A stretch of DNA of 64,000 nt from positions 1 to 64,000 of the forward strand of contig JACPFR010000018.1 of NCBI GenBank assembly GCA_016182905.1. Direction: 5' to 3'. Each line of letters opens with the position of its first letter. Position 1 is the stretch's first letter. Below, one piece after another: positions 12,001-17,343 of this stretch. Both the position numbers and the translations under genes were made by a program. Below the pieces are notes generated by a model. It did no database searches. It was not told the DNA's origin and saw only the letters and a program-made list of their open reading frames with translations. The DNA comes from Elusimicrobiota bacterium (GTDB lineage: Bacteria > Elusimicrobiota > Elusimicrobia > UBA1565 > UBA9628).

Positions 12001-14695
12001 AGCCGCTCGCGAAGCGCCACGCCGTCCCGAGCGTGTTGGAGGCCAGCACCACGGTGAAAGTGTTGGACGAGGCTCCCGTGGCGAGCAGACCGTAAACGCC
12101 CGAGCCGCGCGCCGAGAAGGTGCTGTAGCTGACCGCCGTCATCGTGGAGCCGTCGAGCCAGAGGCCGTGGGAGTTCCACGCCGTCACCGAGCTGTAGCTC
12201 ACGACGCTCCACGAGCTGATCCGGATGCCCGCCGTGTAGAAGCCCCGCCCCGTCGTCCCCATGGTGCTGACGCTCACGCTCGAGATCGTCACGTAGGCCG
12301 AGGAGGCCCAGATGGCGTAAGGGATGCTCGAGCCCGAGAGCGAGGCGACGTCGAGCCCGGCGATGACGACCGAGGAGTTCATGATCCGGAACGCCGCGGT
12401 CGACGCCGCGGGCGGCGTCACCACCGGGCGCAGTCCCGACGCCGGATCGGCCATGATCGTGATCGAGGAGCCGTTGTTCGTGAAGTTCTGCACCGTCACC
12501 TGCTCGGCGTAGGTGGCCCCGTCCTTGATCACCACGCACGCGTGCCCGGACAGGGACTTGGGCAGGTCGTCGACGGCGGACTGGATCGTCGTGTAGGGGC
12601 CCGTGCTCTTGCTGACGTTGCGCGCGCTCGCGCAGCCGGCCGGAGGCATGTCGGTCAGCGGCCCGATGTAGTTCGAAGTCGAGATTTTCAGCTCGTCGAA
12701 ATAGGCGGCGTGGGTGACGGCGCCGGCGGCGCTGAAGCCGAGCCCGACGGCGACCCGGTTCCACGAGCCGGCGTCGGAGAGGTCGACTGTGGGGCTCCAA
12801 GCCAGACCCCCGTCGAGCCAGAAGGAGGGATTGACTGAGGCCCCGATGGGGGGAGCGTAGAGCTCGACGGAGTGCCAGGCGTCGGCCGTGACGGGGATGG
12901 AGATGTTGCTGTAGACGCCGAGGCTGTCGAAGACCTCGAAGAGCAATGCCGAGGCGCCCCCGGCGGTCTTCTGGCCGAGGACGCCGGCGTAGCGGCCGTT
13001 GGAGGCGCTGAAGATGTCGGCGAGGTCTTGCTGGTCGCCGTTGGCCATCGCGGAGAAGAAACTCGAGGGCAGATACACGTAGAGGCGCATATACATCTTG
13101 CTCTGACCGGCGGCGAACGTCTTTCGCAGACGGGCGCCGACGCCGACGGTCTTGTCGTGGGAGTAGAGGCCGTAGCCGCCGCGAAAGCTCACCGTCGAGA
13201 GCCGGAGCTCGTTGCCCGCGTCGAGCCAGGTCTCCGCCAGCGGCCAAGCGCCGATGATCGGGTCCTCGTCGTCCAGGCCGTCGTAGGGACGGTTGAAATC
13301 GTCGATGAAGAAGCGCGCCGGCTGGACCTGGACGAAGGTCGCCGTGCTGGTCCCGCCGGGCGCGAGCAAAGAGGCGTCCACCGTCACGGTCGAGAAGCGG
13401 TTGTCGACCTGCTCGGCGACGGTCAGGAGCACTCCCGTAAACGAGTCCGTCGAGACGACGGCCGTCACGGCGGGGCCGGGGTTCAAAGCGTAGCGCGCGG
13501 GGTCGACGAAACGCCCGTCGGCCGTGCTGACCGCCATGTCGAAGTAGACCTTGACCTGGTTGGCGTCGACGACGGAGGCCGACCTGACGGCGGGCGGGTC
13601 TATCGGACCGATGTACGTCACGGTGGAAGTCCGGATCTCGTCGAAATAGGCCGCGTGCGTGACCGTCGCGTCGGCCATGTAGCCGAGTCCCACCGTGACC
13701 GTGCTCCATGAGACGGCGTCGGCGTAGTTGGCCGGAATACGGCCCACGAGCACGCCGTCGAGCCAGAAGGTCGCGCTCGACCCGGCGACCGCGGGCGGGG
13801 CATGCATCTCGACGCTGTGCCAGGCGTCCGCCGTGACGGTGGTCGTGAAGTTCTTGTAGCCGTCGCCGCTGAAGGTCTCCCATATCAAGCGGGGATTGCC
13901 GCCGGCGTCCTTTTGGGCGATGACGCCGACATAGCGCGAGTTGAAGGTGGAGAGGACGTCGACCAGGTCGTGCTGGGAGCCGTTGGCCATCGCCGAAAAG
14001 AAACTCGACGGCAGGTAGACATAGGCGCGCAGATAGACCTGGGTCTGGGCGCCGAAGCGCTTCACCAAGCGGGCCGCCGTGCCCGTCGCCGAGGCGTCTC
14101 GCGACTCGAGTCCGTGGTCGCCGCGCACGCTCCAGGTCGAGAGCGCGACCGTGTTGCCGGAGTCGATCCAGGAGAAAGCCGAGTCCCAGGAGCCCGGGAT
14201 CGCGTCGTTGTCCAGGATTCCGGCGGCGAGGCGGTTGAAGTCGTCGGTGAAGAAGGGGGCGGGATTGACGCCGGCGAAGGTCGCCGTGCTGCTCGCCGAG
14301 TCGAGCGTATTCGCGGAAACCGCCACGATGTTGGACGCCGTCAAAGTGAAGGTCGTGTTGTTCGTCAGCGCTCCGCCGAGGGTGAGCCGGGCGGAGTAGT
14401 TCGAATCCTGCCGCGCGGCCGAGTTGACCGCGATCGAGGGGGACAGGGAGAAGTTCGATGAGCTATCGGCGCTGGCGTCGACGGGCTCGCTGAAGTACAC
14501 CTTGACCGTGCCCGAGCTGATGACGCTGGTCCCGACGACGCGCAAAGTCGCGGCCGCCGCGGCGGCGGGGGGTGACGCGAGGAGCACCGCGACGCCGGCG
14601 GCTATCAGACTCGCGCGCGTATAAAGTAAAGCCGCCGGTCCCTTCCGGAAGAGGAAGCCGGCGACCGGCGACTGCGGAGGCTTAGAACGGATCAT
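1..14695 (-). CDS. Giant exported beta-helix/LamG/PA14/G8 mosaic protein (3' end outside window)
   Basis: One frame stays open from the ATG at 14695 to the left edge, so the protein has at least 4,898 residues and no stop is in view. Residues 1-48 look like a signal peptide (basic start, hydrophobic core, Ala-rich cleavage region). An Ig-like segment (KVYFSEPVD) follows. Two LamG-like domains each open with FF-x-DDFNR (about 135-350 and 450-670). Two near-identical beta-helix modules lie at about 680-1380 and 1665-2380. FN3-like repeats with TYYLRVG or TYYWRV motifs recur near 1480-1660, 2450-2535, 2880-3045 and 4235-4405. A PA14 domain (GLYTFAIDSDDGGFIFVD) sits near 2645-2760 and a G8 domain (LWSQAATWGG) near 3230, followed by a right-handed beta-helix to about 3900. 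The last visible residues are GGGGGAGGGYGGG. These families suggest a surface or secreted carbohydrate-binding or carbohydrate-acting protein; the actual activity is unknown. The very long open frames in other frames here are codon-bias shadows. Confidence 0.9.
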   Translation of the reverse strand, partial: MIRSKPPQSPVAGFLFRKGPAALLYTRASLIAAGVAVLLASPPAAAAAATLRVVGTSVISSGTVKVYFSEPVDASADSSSNFSLSPSIAVNSAARQDSNYSARLTLGGALTNNTTFTLTASNIVAVSANTLDSASSTATFAGVNPAPFFTDDFNRLAAGILDNDAIPGSWDSAFSWIDSGNTVALSTWSVRGDHGLESRDASATGTAARLVKRFGAQTQVYLRAYVYLPSSFFSAMANGSQHDLVDVLSTFNSRYVGVIAQKDAGGNPRLIWETFSGDGYKNFTTTVTADAWHSVEMHAPPAVAGSSATFWLDGVLVGRIPANYADAVSWSTVTVGLGYMADATVTHAAYFDEIRTSTVTYIGPIDPPAVRSASVVDANQVKVYFDMAVSTADGRFVDPARYALNPGPAVTAVVSTDSFTGVLLTVAEQVDNRFSTVTVDASLLAPGGTSTATFVQVQPARFFIDDFNRPYDGLDDEDPIIGAWPLAETWLDAGNELRLSTVSFRGGYGLYSHDKTVGVGARLRKTFAAGQSKMYMRLYVYLPSSFFSAMANGDQQDLADIFSASNGRYAGVLGQKTAGGASALLFEVFDSLGVYSNISIPVTADAWHSVELYAPPIGASVNPSFWLDGGLAWSPTVDLSDAGSWNRVAVGLGFSAAGAVTHAAYFDELKISTSNYIGPLTDMPPAGCASARNVSKSTGPYTTIQSAVDDLPKSLSGHACVVIKDGATYAEQVTVQNFTNNGSSITIMADPASGLRPVVTPPAASTAAFRIMNSSVVIAGLDVASLSGSSIPYAIWASSAYVTISSVSVSTMGTTGRGFYTAGIRISSWSVVSYSSVTAWNSHGLWLDGSTMTAVSYSTFSARGSGVYGLLATGASSNTFTVVLASNTLGTAWRFASGSHRNTVSFSSAASRAASSNVVDLLASSSNTITGFYASNTDTWGNGISLDATSGNNTLTGSTVAAQGSLTLSISGSMNVVDGLFGVTAGITNALILSGNSNTVRRSTFSNSSSGSAQACSISGSRNLLSESYCQGNGDGLRVSGTDNRVSSSTLHSNNQSAVVFGGGSGNIVEYARVLAPGSGSGARGVSFESGRGAITRSTVTSGGYGALAVSVSSATILDSYVQGSTAVAVYRSTASYIAGSRLEADGGAGIALHVQGSLDVTATSNTFRAGAQGYSLLLSTGNAGLIVISTNSFLAGPRYGLFIATQTAGAQIWVTSNTIVSSISASADTYGVYLDGLTTGATIQNNAVVWRRSASQAGFTGYGLFARSANNLNIDHNRIGQPDMITAGSFVGAYFAGVTQTAFKFNDVLSTGTGLTNAYLLQLDGSTLTIRNNVFLASMTVTGSSASLTADAASGFDSNYNDWFSSNTANTVVWGGAAYAWPWSGALGKDAGSISAHPQWFDPSAGVEDYHPRSTGGRWNPATQSFAADAAHSPVVDAADPAEPYAAETSPRGPAANMGSYGATAEASRSVSLAPESILLTGLHLSSATVSFVPANGTNQMVELSTAADFTGVVFTSVTANPVPSVLAVSGLSPNTIYHARAGSLVGATTHYAAAGGSPRSSPAKPVSAGSVKAVWSSSFTATWVSRPSSPPDASSESARGYLLETSTAPDFTGTVLSSFTPNMSLSTLTFTGLAYPATYYLRVGTLDWDGRASFTSLGSTQTARASYSGCAASALVSKTGEGLATIQAGVDSLPNPLTGHACVVVLDGATYAEQVTVRNFIVGGSTITIMADPASGLRPVVAPPAGSTAAFLIANASVNVSGIDVKPTAAVQYGVWGSSVHLRISSMNVDSGGRIWQAGVSLSSRSAISYSSVTVQAAHGLWLVGSTMTAVSYSTFQAGSASFYGLLATGASSNTFTVTLASNTPGTAWRFASGSNYNAVSNSTAASSVSVVDALTLAGSSSNTFTGMFVYNAHGSGRGLNWDSTSNNNAVYNSTVSASGTWVVSINGGMNRLDGVFGPRSGNSNGLSLGGSGNTVLRSTFSTTSGGSAGACALSGSGGLISESYCGGVSGNGVYFTGSNNTVSASRLVTSVASEQAVSFAGGTGNAVEDSFLLSPASGGRGARFLGGRGTIARSTITAAGVGVFFDNISTSTLASSYVQASTAVWVSRSTGTTISGSVLVSTNVMGSALWMDTRGSVNLTLSSSTFIGGPQGWGVNISSQNRGALTLSTITVMGARYGVFVGTQAAGTKVWLTSSTVVVPVTAAFDTYGVRLDGLTSGATLQNNAVVWRGAGSQAGFTAHGLFAQSASSLNIDHNRIGNPDMITAGSFVGAYFAGVTQTAFKFNDVLSTGTGLTDAYLLQLAGSTLTIRNNVFLASMTVTGSSASLTADAVSGFDSDYNDWFSSNTANTLVWGGAAYAWPWSAATGKDADSISSHPHWAAPGAGVEDFHPKTGFVNGRYNPATGLFDLTDAVTSRTIDAGDPAEAYALEPAPNGSRANMGSSGNTAQASLGGRPVPVFPGNGAFASTNRPAFTWSGGNASWRLQVASDAGFSVVLVDSTTANSYAVATTDLPHDATYYWRVNGLTGEWSGAFTVVVDTVAAAESSAPSFRSYSSTSGLLGETQAGDLLTPATAQLSVRDLVSGRGGLAGFMPSLLAELQAVGHSGVATELLAAGAVPLSTEGAAGFFWNAGACPSGAAAGDFANWQGAAAATTFYARVDHQWGAASPMPGVNAGNFTTLFAGWVRTGASGLYTFAIDSDDGGFIFVDRRQVLWDNTTHAAGTQRGGSLVLEGDRLVPFVIGAFDCTGDAALRFYWTPPGGANQIVPASQLRPSPASFVSYSTDAGVSWRVIASTAPSDPARYLYTGAAGSTGEQILTVTGLDLARSTNAVACGGAAPCGATNQVRFHSVDGAFNERVLGPFAVLVPVPIAPVLTAVNLSSLTVAYGLIAADGYRVDASTHSDFSSAVHSSVTANNSLLSLSPQGLLPNTTYFLRAGTLAAGTTVYAAVAPASTSTLTNAVSGLQAAAVYIDSVTLNWLPLPTAAQAGSSSTAEGYLLQASSAPDFTGVVYSSFTPAVGQTTLTLSGLVTASTFYFRVGSLNWNSVAHYAGGISTALPDRLFVTAAGAQTALANSTATALYLGGAFVFAQPGGTTTVSGITIGESGTIDAAARIDNVRLRYDLDVTSPYNCASESYAGTEPQYGATDVDGFSGPDGVSSFSGSVALSSAQTMCVYVVADVVGAAAGQTLELSIANAYTDLVVDPGDLSWPPGPVAIPGATTVSGCLPVVSAASGLWSQAATWGGTAPAECSDVTVSAGHSVTVDVTTAAARGVAVLGTLRASRTAASKLVVAAGDVRVAAGGTLDLGRDGDPIPAGVATELALAPAGADYFGLIVEKGADFTAHGSSKTPFALSSVDALAGATALSVYGSTSVAGWQVGDRLIVGKTEDVAIESSEVSTIAAISGGPAYAVTLEGPLRYSHYALAPVPIGNLDRNVVIRSSSTDFTKAAYVRSLAENATSFALAYAELAWLGTDAPGRYGVTFDGAGTRGSISSSTIMENEYGVYLRQASSVTLTGNVIYRSDYFAVYAQNSAGTRYVGNLFADTLGNVPSLKLYSTGDVLLGNYAVGNDCVGVRMQGDGALFDGNRFVANGCVGLRIYGSGHVVSSNTFIHNGWRGLNVNGDRNVVRGNYAFENSNTSIRVHGKDNLVLANDADASWGQGLRVYGDSTTVKDNVVHGLGGGWWGLGVRQGPKSGSHNGTELGMNNIVVGNHVYDIDGTGLTVAGFNALISKNKVHDVGWGSGAGIRVYGTGHTVTANESYDNIGKGFKISDLSTTGGADWRTRSDAGGDSVFLLNAAYGNTKEGFYDVDARGGNLYVANVSYSNTGDGFAFADKLPVLVGNSAYGNASHGLRLSGTQTGTVLSAGDRWGYDLGGAAVANSTWQISLAGSPSLILQGARVSPALAYSTAGFTTDGRFLLSLDQDLTAGRAVLHGDYLLAGATWELRYADRLYRSTATAAVVRRGSGFSAVVKQVYDAAAVDQLITLEFRAGQWHVDGSATGSDLVPPFNGSRVNLDIPSTSPQVRIDFTDAAPYEGDRLSFALLSASADAGTQKRLLFGRSADGYRGGMSRLRVSTGAALVLEGADGWPTVVDRLSASATYYTVISSGAFSAIRSSFTNADSLGLQLAGSGGVFLSSVTFDYLGIAGGTNAYITARDLVSTATGFVNVRFDVSRSTLASPSAYNVRVEGASSGLLWNFHKPAAGEMWGEDYDDEAGQRVYWSNRPPDPLAVTAVHRTSVTASYASVYAQGYELAASTASNFTGVVFSSSVSGAAQLSLGLPGLDPNTTYYLRAGALWFGTTHYSAAAATATYANPVQSALVFGAWKSSITVNWTPLPTAALEGSSNSASGYRLEASTRSDFGGALISSQTLGVQPSTLTVTGLLLGTTYYLRVASLNHALMPNYVFVGSTATAPGVVVGAFGAQVADAAIGETGVYLGGAFTLRALGGNVTVTALAVSEAGSVNAAANLSNLRLRYETSDACQYDGTEAVYGTAAAFAAEAATVAGSLAVGSAQVCFYAEVDVLAGAANGQTLDLRIANPAVDVAAGGADVSPGTAVDLLDLTTLRTGLVQREFRVYRNADALAPGAALAGVNVPAVLDSFDPVRLRVSARAVGAALGAGAESFQLQWATAASGPWTLVGGGGFGDGRDGAVTLSASGNINTAILGSARSGVPDGAVTTVTADPTGAAVSVAASAGFAPGDLALLINLRGAAGDTADVGNYEIHTVYSVPDSATVLLRKPPQKSYRGTAFANQKVVLQRIPQWTTVAIQSGASLTASPWDGAKGGVLVFAAAQTVTVDAGGSISANGLGYRGGVPASVSGGVSGEWADGVVGKGGSGCINFNCAAGAGSAGGGAGTANDGALNTTAARGGGGGGGHDDRGIRNGGGGGAGGGYGGG
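7360..12640 (-). repeat. In-frame duplication of a ~2.94 kb beta-helix module
   Basis: The DNA at about 7360-9690 and 10300-12640 is the same module twice, offset by 2,934-2,952 bases (exactly 2,940, or 980 codons, around 7621 and 10561). Stretches of over a hundred bases are almost identical, for example 7621-7900 against 10561-10840. The central part of the helix (8100-8900 against 11040-11840) has diverged. FN3-like linkers separate the copies. The near-identity of the ends suggests recent duplication or gene conversion, and such repeats are also prone to assembly collapse. Confidence 0.85.
12690..14290 (-). repeat. Tandem LamG-like domain pair
   Basis: Two copies of a roughly 220-residue LamG-like domain lie 942 bases (314 codons) apart. 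Anchor points are the matching segments at 13041 and 13983 and the FF-x-DDFNR openings near 14250 and 13305. They form the N-terminal part of the giant protein, just after the signal peptide and Ig-like segment. Confidence 0.75.
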
Positions 14696-14786
14696 TTAAG
14701 CTGGCGCAATTGTTCCTTATTGGTGCGAAATTCATGTTTCGTACGCGCACAATTGCAGCGCACTTGAGTATTTACCGTAATATATT

Positions 14787-15267
14787 ATTGCGCATTCTAT
14801 TTGCCCGTCGAACGGCGGATCGACGCCAGGAGCGCCTGGACCCGCCGCAGCCCCAGCTTGACACCCCAGCGCCGGTCGATATAGGCCCGCGCGCTTTTCC
14901 CATCCCAACCGCCAGGAGGCGCCGGCGCGTCCGACGAAGAGCCGCCCAGCACAGCGCGCAGCCGATCGAGCTGATCGGCCGTCAGGCGCGGGCGGCGTCC
15001 AGAATGTTTTTTATCGTTTAATCCATTACATTTATCGCGAACATAACGATTAGTCCAATACTCCACGCTGCGCGGGGAATCGCCGAGCAAACGGGCGGCT
15101 TGGCGGCAGCTGAGGCCTCCCGCCACGAGTAGAACGGCATGGAGACGGTGCAGACGGCGCACCTGCGGCGTCGCGCGCAATTGAGCGCGGATCTGATCGA
15201 AGGCTCCCGGATCCAATCGAATGGCTCTCATGACCAGAGTATACATCGGCAATATAATATGCGCAAT
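14787..15267. mobile_element. Possible minimal IS630-like remnant with terminal inverted repeats
   Basis: An AT-rich segment is bounded by imperfect ~20-base inverted repeats. The left arm at 14787-14805 reads inward ATTGCGCATTCTATTTGCC. The right arm at 15248-15267 reads inward ATTGCGCATATTATATTGCC. The first nine bases are identical and similarity stops at the outer edges. The arms enclose a transposase-type HTH gene whose stop codon overlaps the left arm. No catalytic DDE domain is present and no clear target duplication is visible. The arms could instead be operator sites. Positions 14696-14786 hold only AT-rich sequence upstream of the giant gene. Confidence 0.4.
14797..15231 (-). CDS. 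IS630-type winged helix-turn-helix protein, no catalytic domain
   Basis: The product has 144 residues from the ATG at 15231 (MRAIRLDPGAF); an upstream ATG at 15339 would add 36 residues of unlikely sequence. Residues about 20-65 form a helix-turn-helix (SCRQAARLLGDSPRSVEYW). A Lys/Arg hinge (SGRRPRLT) follows, then a second winged-helix segment (ARAYIDRRWGVKLGLRRVQALL). This is the usual N-terminal half of IS630-family transposases, but the protein stops before any DDE nuclease domain. It is either a truncated transposase or a domesticated DNA-binding protein. It lies upstream of the giant gene on the same strand and between inverted repeats, and its flanks are markedly more AT-rich than the surroundings. 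Confidence 0.7.
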   Translation of the reverse strand: MRAIRLDPGAFDQIRAQLRATPQVRRLHRLHAVLLVAGGLSCRQAARLLGDSPRSVEYWTNRYVRDKCNGLNDKKHSGRRPRLTADQLDRLRAVLGGSSSDAPAPPGGWDGKSARAYIDRRWGVKLGLRRVQALLASIRRSTGK

Positions 15268-15276
15268 CTTTAAATT

Positions 15277-15299
15277 CGTCATATTTGATTTCGATGACG
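15277..15299. promoter_or_regulatory. Candidate operator upstream of the ECF/molybdenum-storage operon
   Basis: An inverted repeat CGTCAT-N11-ATGACG lies just upstream of the -10 box at 15313. Its left arm (CGTCATATT) matches the ModE half-site CGTTATATA at 7 of 9 bases, but the right arm is weaker. Regulation by ModE is a guess from context. Confidence 0.35.
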
Positions 15300-15312
15300 C
15301 TTCCGTGACTGC

Positions 15313-15318
15313 TATACT
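15313..15318 (+). promoter_or_regulatory. Extended -10 box, probable leaderless start
   Basis: TGC-TATACT ends eight bases before the ATG at 15327 and there is no Shine-Dalgarno sequence. Transcription would start at or very near the start codon. Confidence 0.5.
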
Positions 15319-15326
15319 ACGGCGGC

Positions 15327-16508
15327 ATGATCCACTCACCGCGCGCGCGAGTCGGCTGCCTCCTCGCGATCTCGCTGTCGGCCTTCTTCATCGAGGGTCT
15401 GGAGCCGCTGCTGGCACTGGTCCTCCTGCAGGCGGGACTTTGGACGCTCGCGCGCCTGCCGATGAGGGACCTCGCGCGCGCCCTCTCGCGCCTGCTGCCG
15501 TTCTCGCTCTCCGTCCTGATCCTCTTCGCGCTCTTCCCGCCGGAGGGCGCGGGCCCGGCGACGCGCGAATGGACCGTCCTGGGATTGCGCCTGGGCTGGC
15601 ATCCCGACGGCCTCGGCCACGGCGCGCGGATGATCCTGCGCGTTCTCGCCGTCGTCGCCGCGTCCGGCTGGGCGCGGCGCACCGGCGCTCCGGGAGATTT
15701 CGTGGCCGGGCTGCGCGGCTGGCTGCTCCCCGAAGCCGTGGCGGGCACGATCGCCGCGACTTTGTCCATGCTGGACTCGGAGCCCGAGCAACGCGGCGGG
15801 GGAGGAGGCGGAGGGGGCCGCGGTCGGGGCGACGGCGGCGGAAGGAACGCGCGCGCCATGGAAGCGGGCCAGCCCACCTTGCGCCGCATTCTTAAAGGAG
15901 AAGTCGATTTTCTTCCGGGGCTCATCGACTCCTCGGTCGCCCGCGCGCGCGGCCTAGCGTCGGGCATGAGCAGCGCCGAGCTGCGCGACGACGTCGCCGT
16001 GCTCTCCGGCGTCTGCCTGCTCATGCTCGGCGCCAAGCTCGCGAAGATCCTGCCGGGGATACCGTTCGCGCCCGGCTACAAGACCGCGCTCCTGCTCCCG
16101 CTCTACTTCGTCGCCGCCGACCGCACGCGCATGCGCCTCGGCGCCACCGTCGCCGGCACGACCTTGGGCGTGATCTCCTTCCTCTTCGGCGACGGGCGCT
16201 ACGGCGTGTTCGAGATCCTCAAGCACCTGGCGCCCGGCCTTGTCGTCGACGCGGCCGCGCCCGCCTTCGGCGCCCTGCGCGGGCGCACCGTTCCTTTCGT
16301 GGTCATCTCGGCTTTCGCCGCCGCCGCCCGGCTGTCCAGCATACTCGCCGTGGTCTGGCTCGTGGACGGGAACGCCGCGCTCTACGCCGCCGCCGCGCTC
16401 CAGGGCTCGTCCCAATTGGCGTTCGGGGCGGCCAGCGGCGTCGTCGCGGCCCGGCTGCTGCGCGCGCGGGGAAACTCAGCGTCGTCCGAGGAGGAAAGGA
16501 ATGCGTGA
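15327..16508 (+). CDS. Membrane protein resembling a fused ECF transporter T and S component
   Basis: This is a 393-residue polytopic membrane protein. The first half (about 1-210) has an EcfT/CbiQ-like layout: hydrophobic segments at 10-40, 55-70 and 100-115, a helical stretch ending LPGLIDSSVARARG that resembles the RG-containing coupling helices of EcfT, and a Gly/Arg-rich insertion at about 155-172. The second half (about 225-385) has roughly five further membrane segments with PG..VD sequences reminiscent of ECF substrate-binding S components. I infer a T-S fusion that would need an EcfA ATPase encoded elsewhere. It overlaps the first molybdenum-storage-like gene by 8 bases, which suggests metal or cofactor transport. 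The substrate is unknown and the S assignment is the weaker half. Confidence 0.55.
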   Translation: MIHSPRARVGCLLAISLSAFFIEGLEPLLALVLLQAGLWTLARLPMRDLARALSRLLPFSLSVLILFALFPPEGAGPATREWTVLGLRLGWHPDGLGHGARMILRVLAVVAASGWARRTGAPGDFVAGLRGWLLPEAVAGTIAATLSMLDSEPEQRGGGGGGGGRGRGDGGGRNARAMEAGQPTLRRILKGEVDFLPGLIDSSVARARGLASGMSSAELRDDVAVLSGVCLLMLGAKLAKILPGIPFAPGYKTALLLPLYFVAADRTRMRLGATVAGTTLGVISFLFGDGRYGVFEILKHLAPGLVVDAAAPAFGALRGRTVPFVVISAFAAAARLSSILAVVWLVDGNAALYAAAALQGSSQLAFGAASGVVAARLLRARGNSASSEEERNA

Positions 16509-17343
16509 AGAGCGCGCCGCCCTGCGGCAGAAGCACCTTCAGGGAGGACTCAAGGCCGAGTCGCTCATGGACAAGGGCGTCCTGCGCGCGAGCGCGACCG
16601 AGAAGGAGGTGGTCATCCTCCCCGACGTCGAAGTCATCGCGATCGGCGGCGCGAGCATCATGGATCGCGGCGCTTCCGCGATCCTTCCGCTCGTCTCGGA
16701 GATCGCCCGCCTCAAAAAACGGCACAACCTCGTCATCGGCGTGAGCGGAGGAGCGCGCACGCGCCACGTCTTCAAGATCGCGCTCGACCTCGGCCTGCCC
16801 ACGGGAGGGCTGGCGCACCTGGCCGGGGCATCGGAGGAGCAGAACATGAAAATGCTCCAGGCCCTGCTCGCCAAGCACGGCGGCATCTCGATGACCAAGG
16901 ACCACTTCTGGGACCTGCCCCATAAGCTCGCCTCGGGGATGATCCCGATCATGATCGGGATGCCGCCCTATCACTACTGGGAGCAGCCGCCGCGCCGCGG
17001 CCGCCTGCCGATGAACGGGTCCGACTTCGGGCTCTTCGTCTTCGCCGAGACCATCGGCGCCCGCCGCGTGGTCTATCTCAAGGACCAGGACGGCCAGCAC
17101 GAGGCGGACCCGAAGCGCGTCCCCCGCGCCGAGCTCCTGCGCCGGGTCTCGGCGCGCGACCTGCTGCGCCTGCCCGACGAGGACCTGATCGTGGAGCGCA
17201 TGGCGCTCGAGACCATGCTGAGCGCGCGCCACGTGCGGGAGATCGTCGTGACCAACGGTCTGAAGCCGGGCTCGCTGACGAAGGCCCTCGCCGGACGGAG
17301 CACGGGCACGGTGATCTATGCCCCGAAGGAGGCCGGACGATGA
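16501..17343 (+). CDS. mosA: Molybdenum storage protein-like subunit (alpha type)
   Basis: This 280-residue protein has an amino-acid-kinase fold. In Azotobacter the MoSto alpha/beta heterohexamer packs polyoxomolybdate clusters using ATP. Visible motifs are GGASIMDRGASAILPLV near residue 45, the glycine loop GVSGGARTRH near 80, the family-typical MPPYHYWE near 155, and LKDQDGQHEADPKR near 190. The start is the ATG at 16501 behind a strong GAGGAAAGGA ribosome site. It overlaps the upstream membrane gene by 8 bases and the next subunit by 4. Its N-terminal ~45-residue extension relative to the partner matches the alpha/beta length difference known for MoSto. A UMP-kinase-like activity is the alternative, but the pair and the Mod genes nearby favour storage. 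Confidence 0.75.
   Translation: MREERAALRQKHLQGGLKAESLMDKGVLRASATEKEVVILPDVEVIAIGGASIMDRGASAILPLVSEIARLKKRHNLVIGVSGGARTRHVFKIALDLGLPTGGLAHLAGASEEQNMKMLQALLAKHGGISMTKDHFWDLPHKLASGMIPIMIGMPPYHYWEQPPRRGRLPMNGSDFGLFVFAETIGARRVVYLKDQDGQHEADPKRVPRAELLRRVSARDLLRLPDEDLIVERMALETMLSARHVREIVVTNGLKPGSLTKALAGRSTGTVIYAPKEAGR

Noticed and set aside
7360-12640. Repeats as a CRISPR-like array
   Set aside because: The repeats are protein-coding beta-helix modules with codon periodicity and no regular repeat-spacer units.
815-12838. Long plus-strand open frames over the giant gene (for example 2708-5941 and 9590-12838)
   Set aside because: They are Ala/Val/Arg/Gly-rich with no motifs, no ribosome site, and lie fully antisense to a confirmed coding frame.
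3852-13883. Very long minus-strand open frames in a second frame (for example 7146-13883 and 3852-7106)
   Set aside because: They are Arg/Gly/Leu-rich with no domains. The overlapping third frame gives recognisable LamG, PA14, G8 and beta-helix sequence throughout, so they are codon-bias shadows.
14700-15310. Prophage or integron remnant at the AT-rich segment
   Set aside because: No integrase, attachment site or phage gene; only the HTH gene and inverted repeats are visible.
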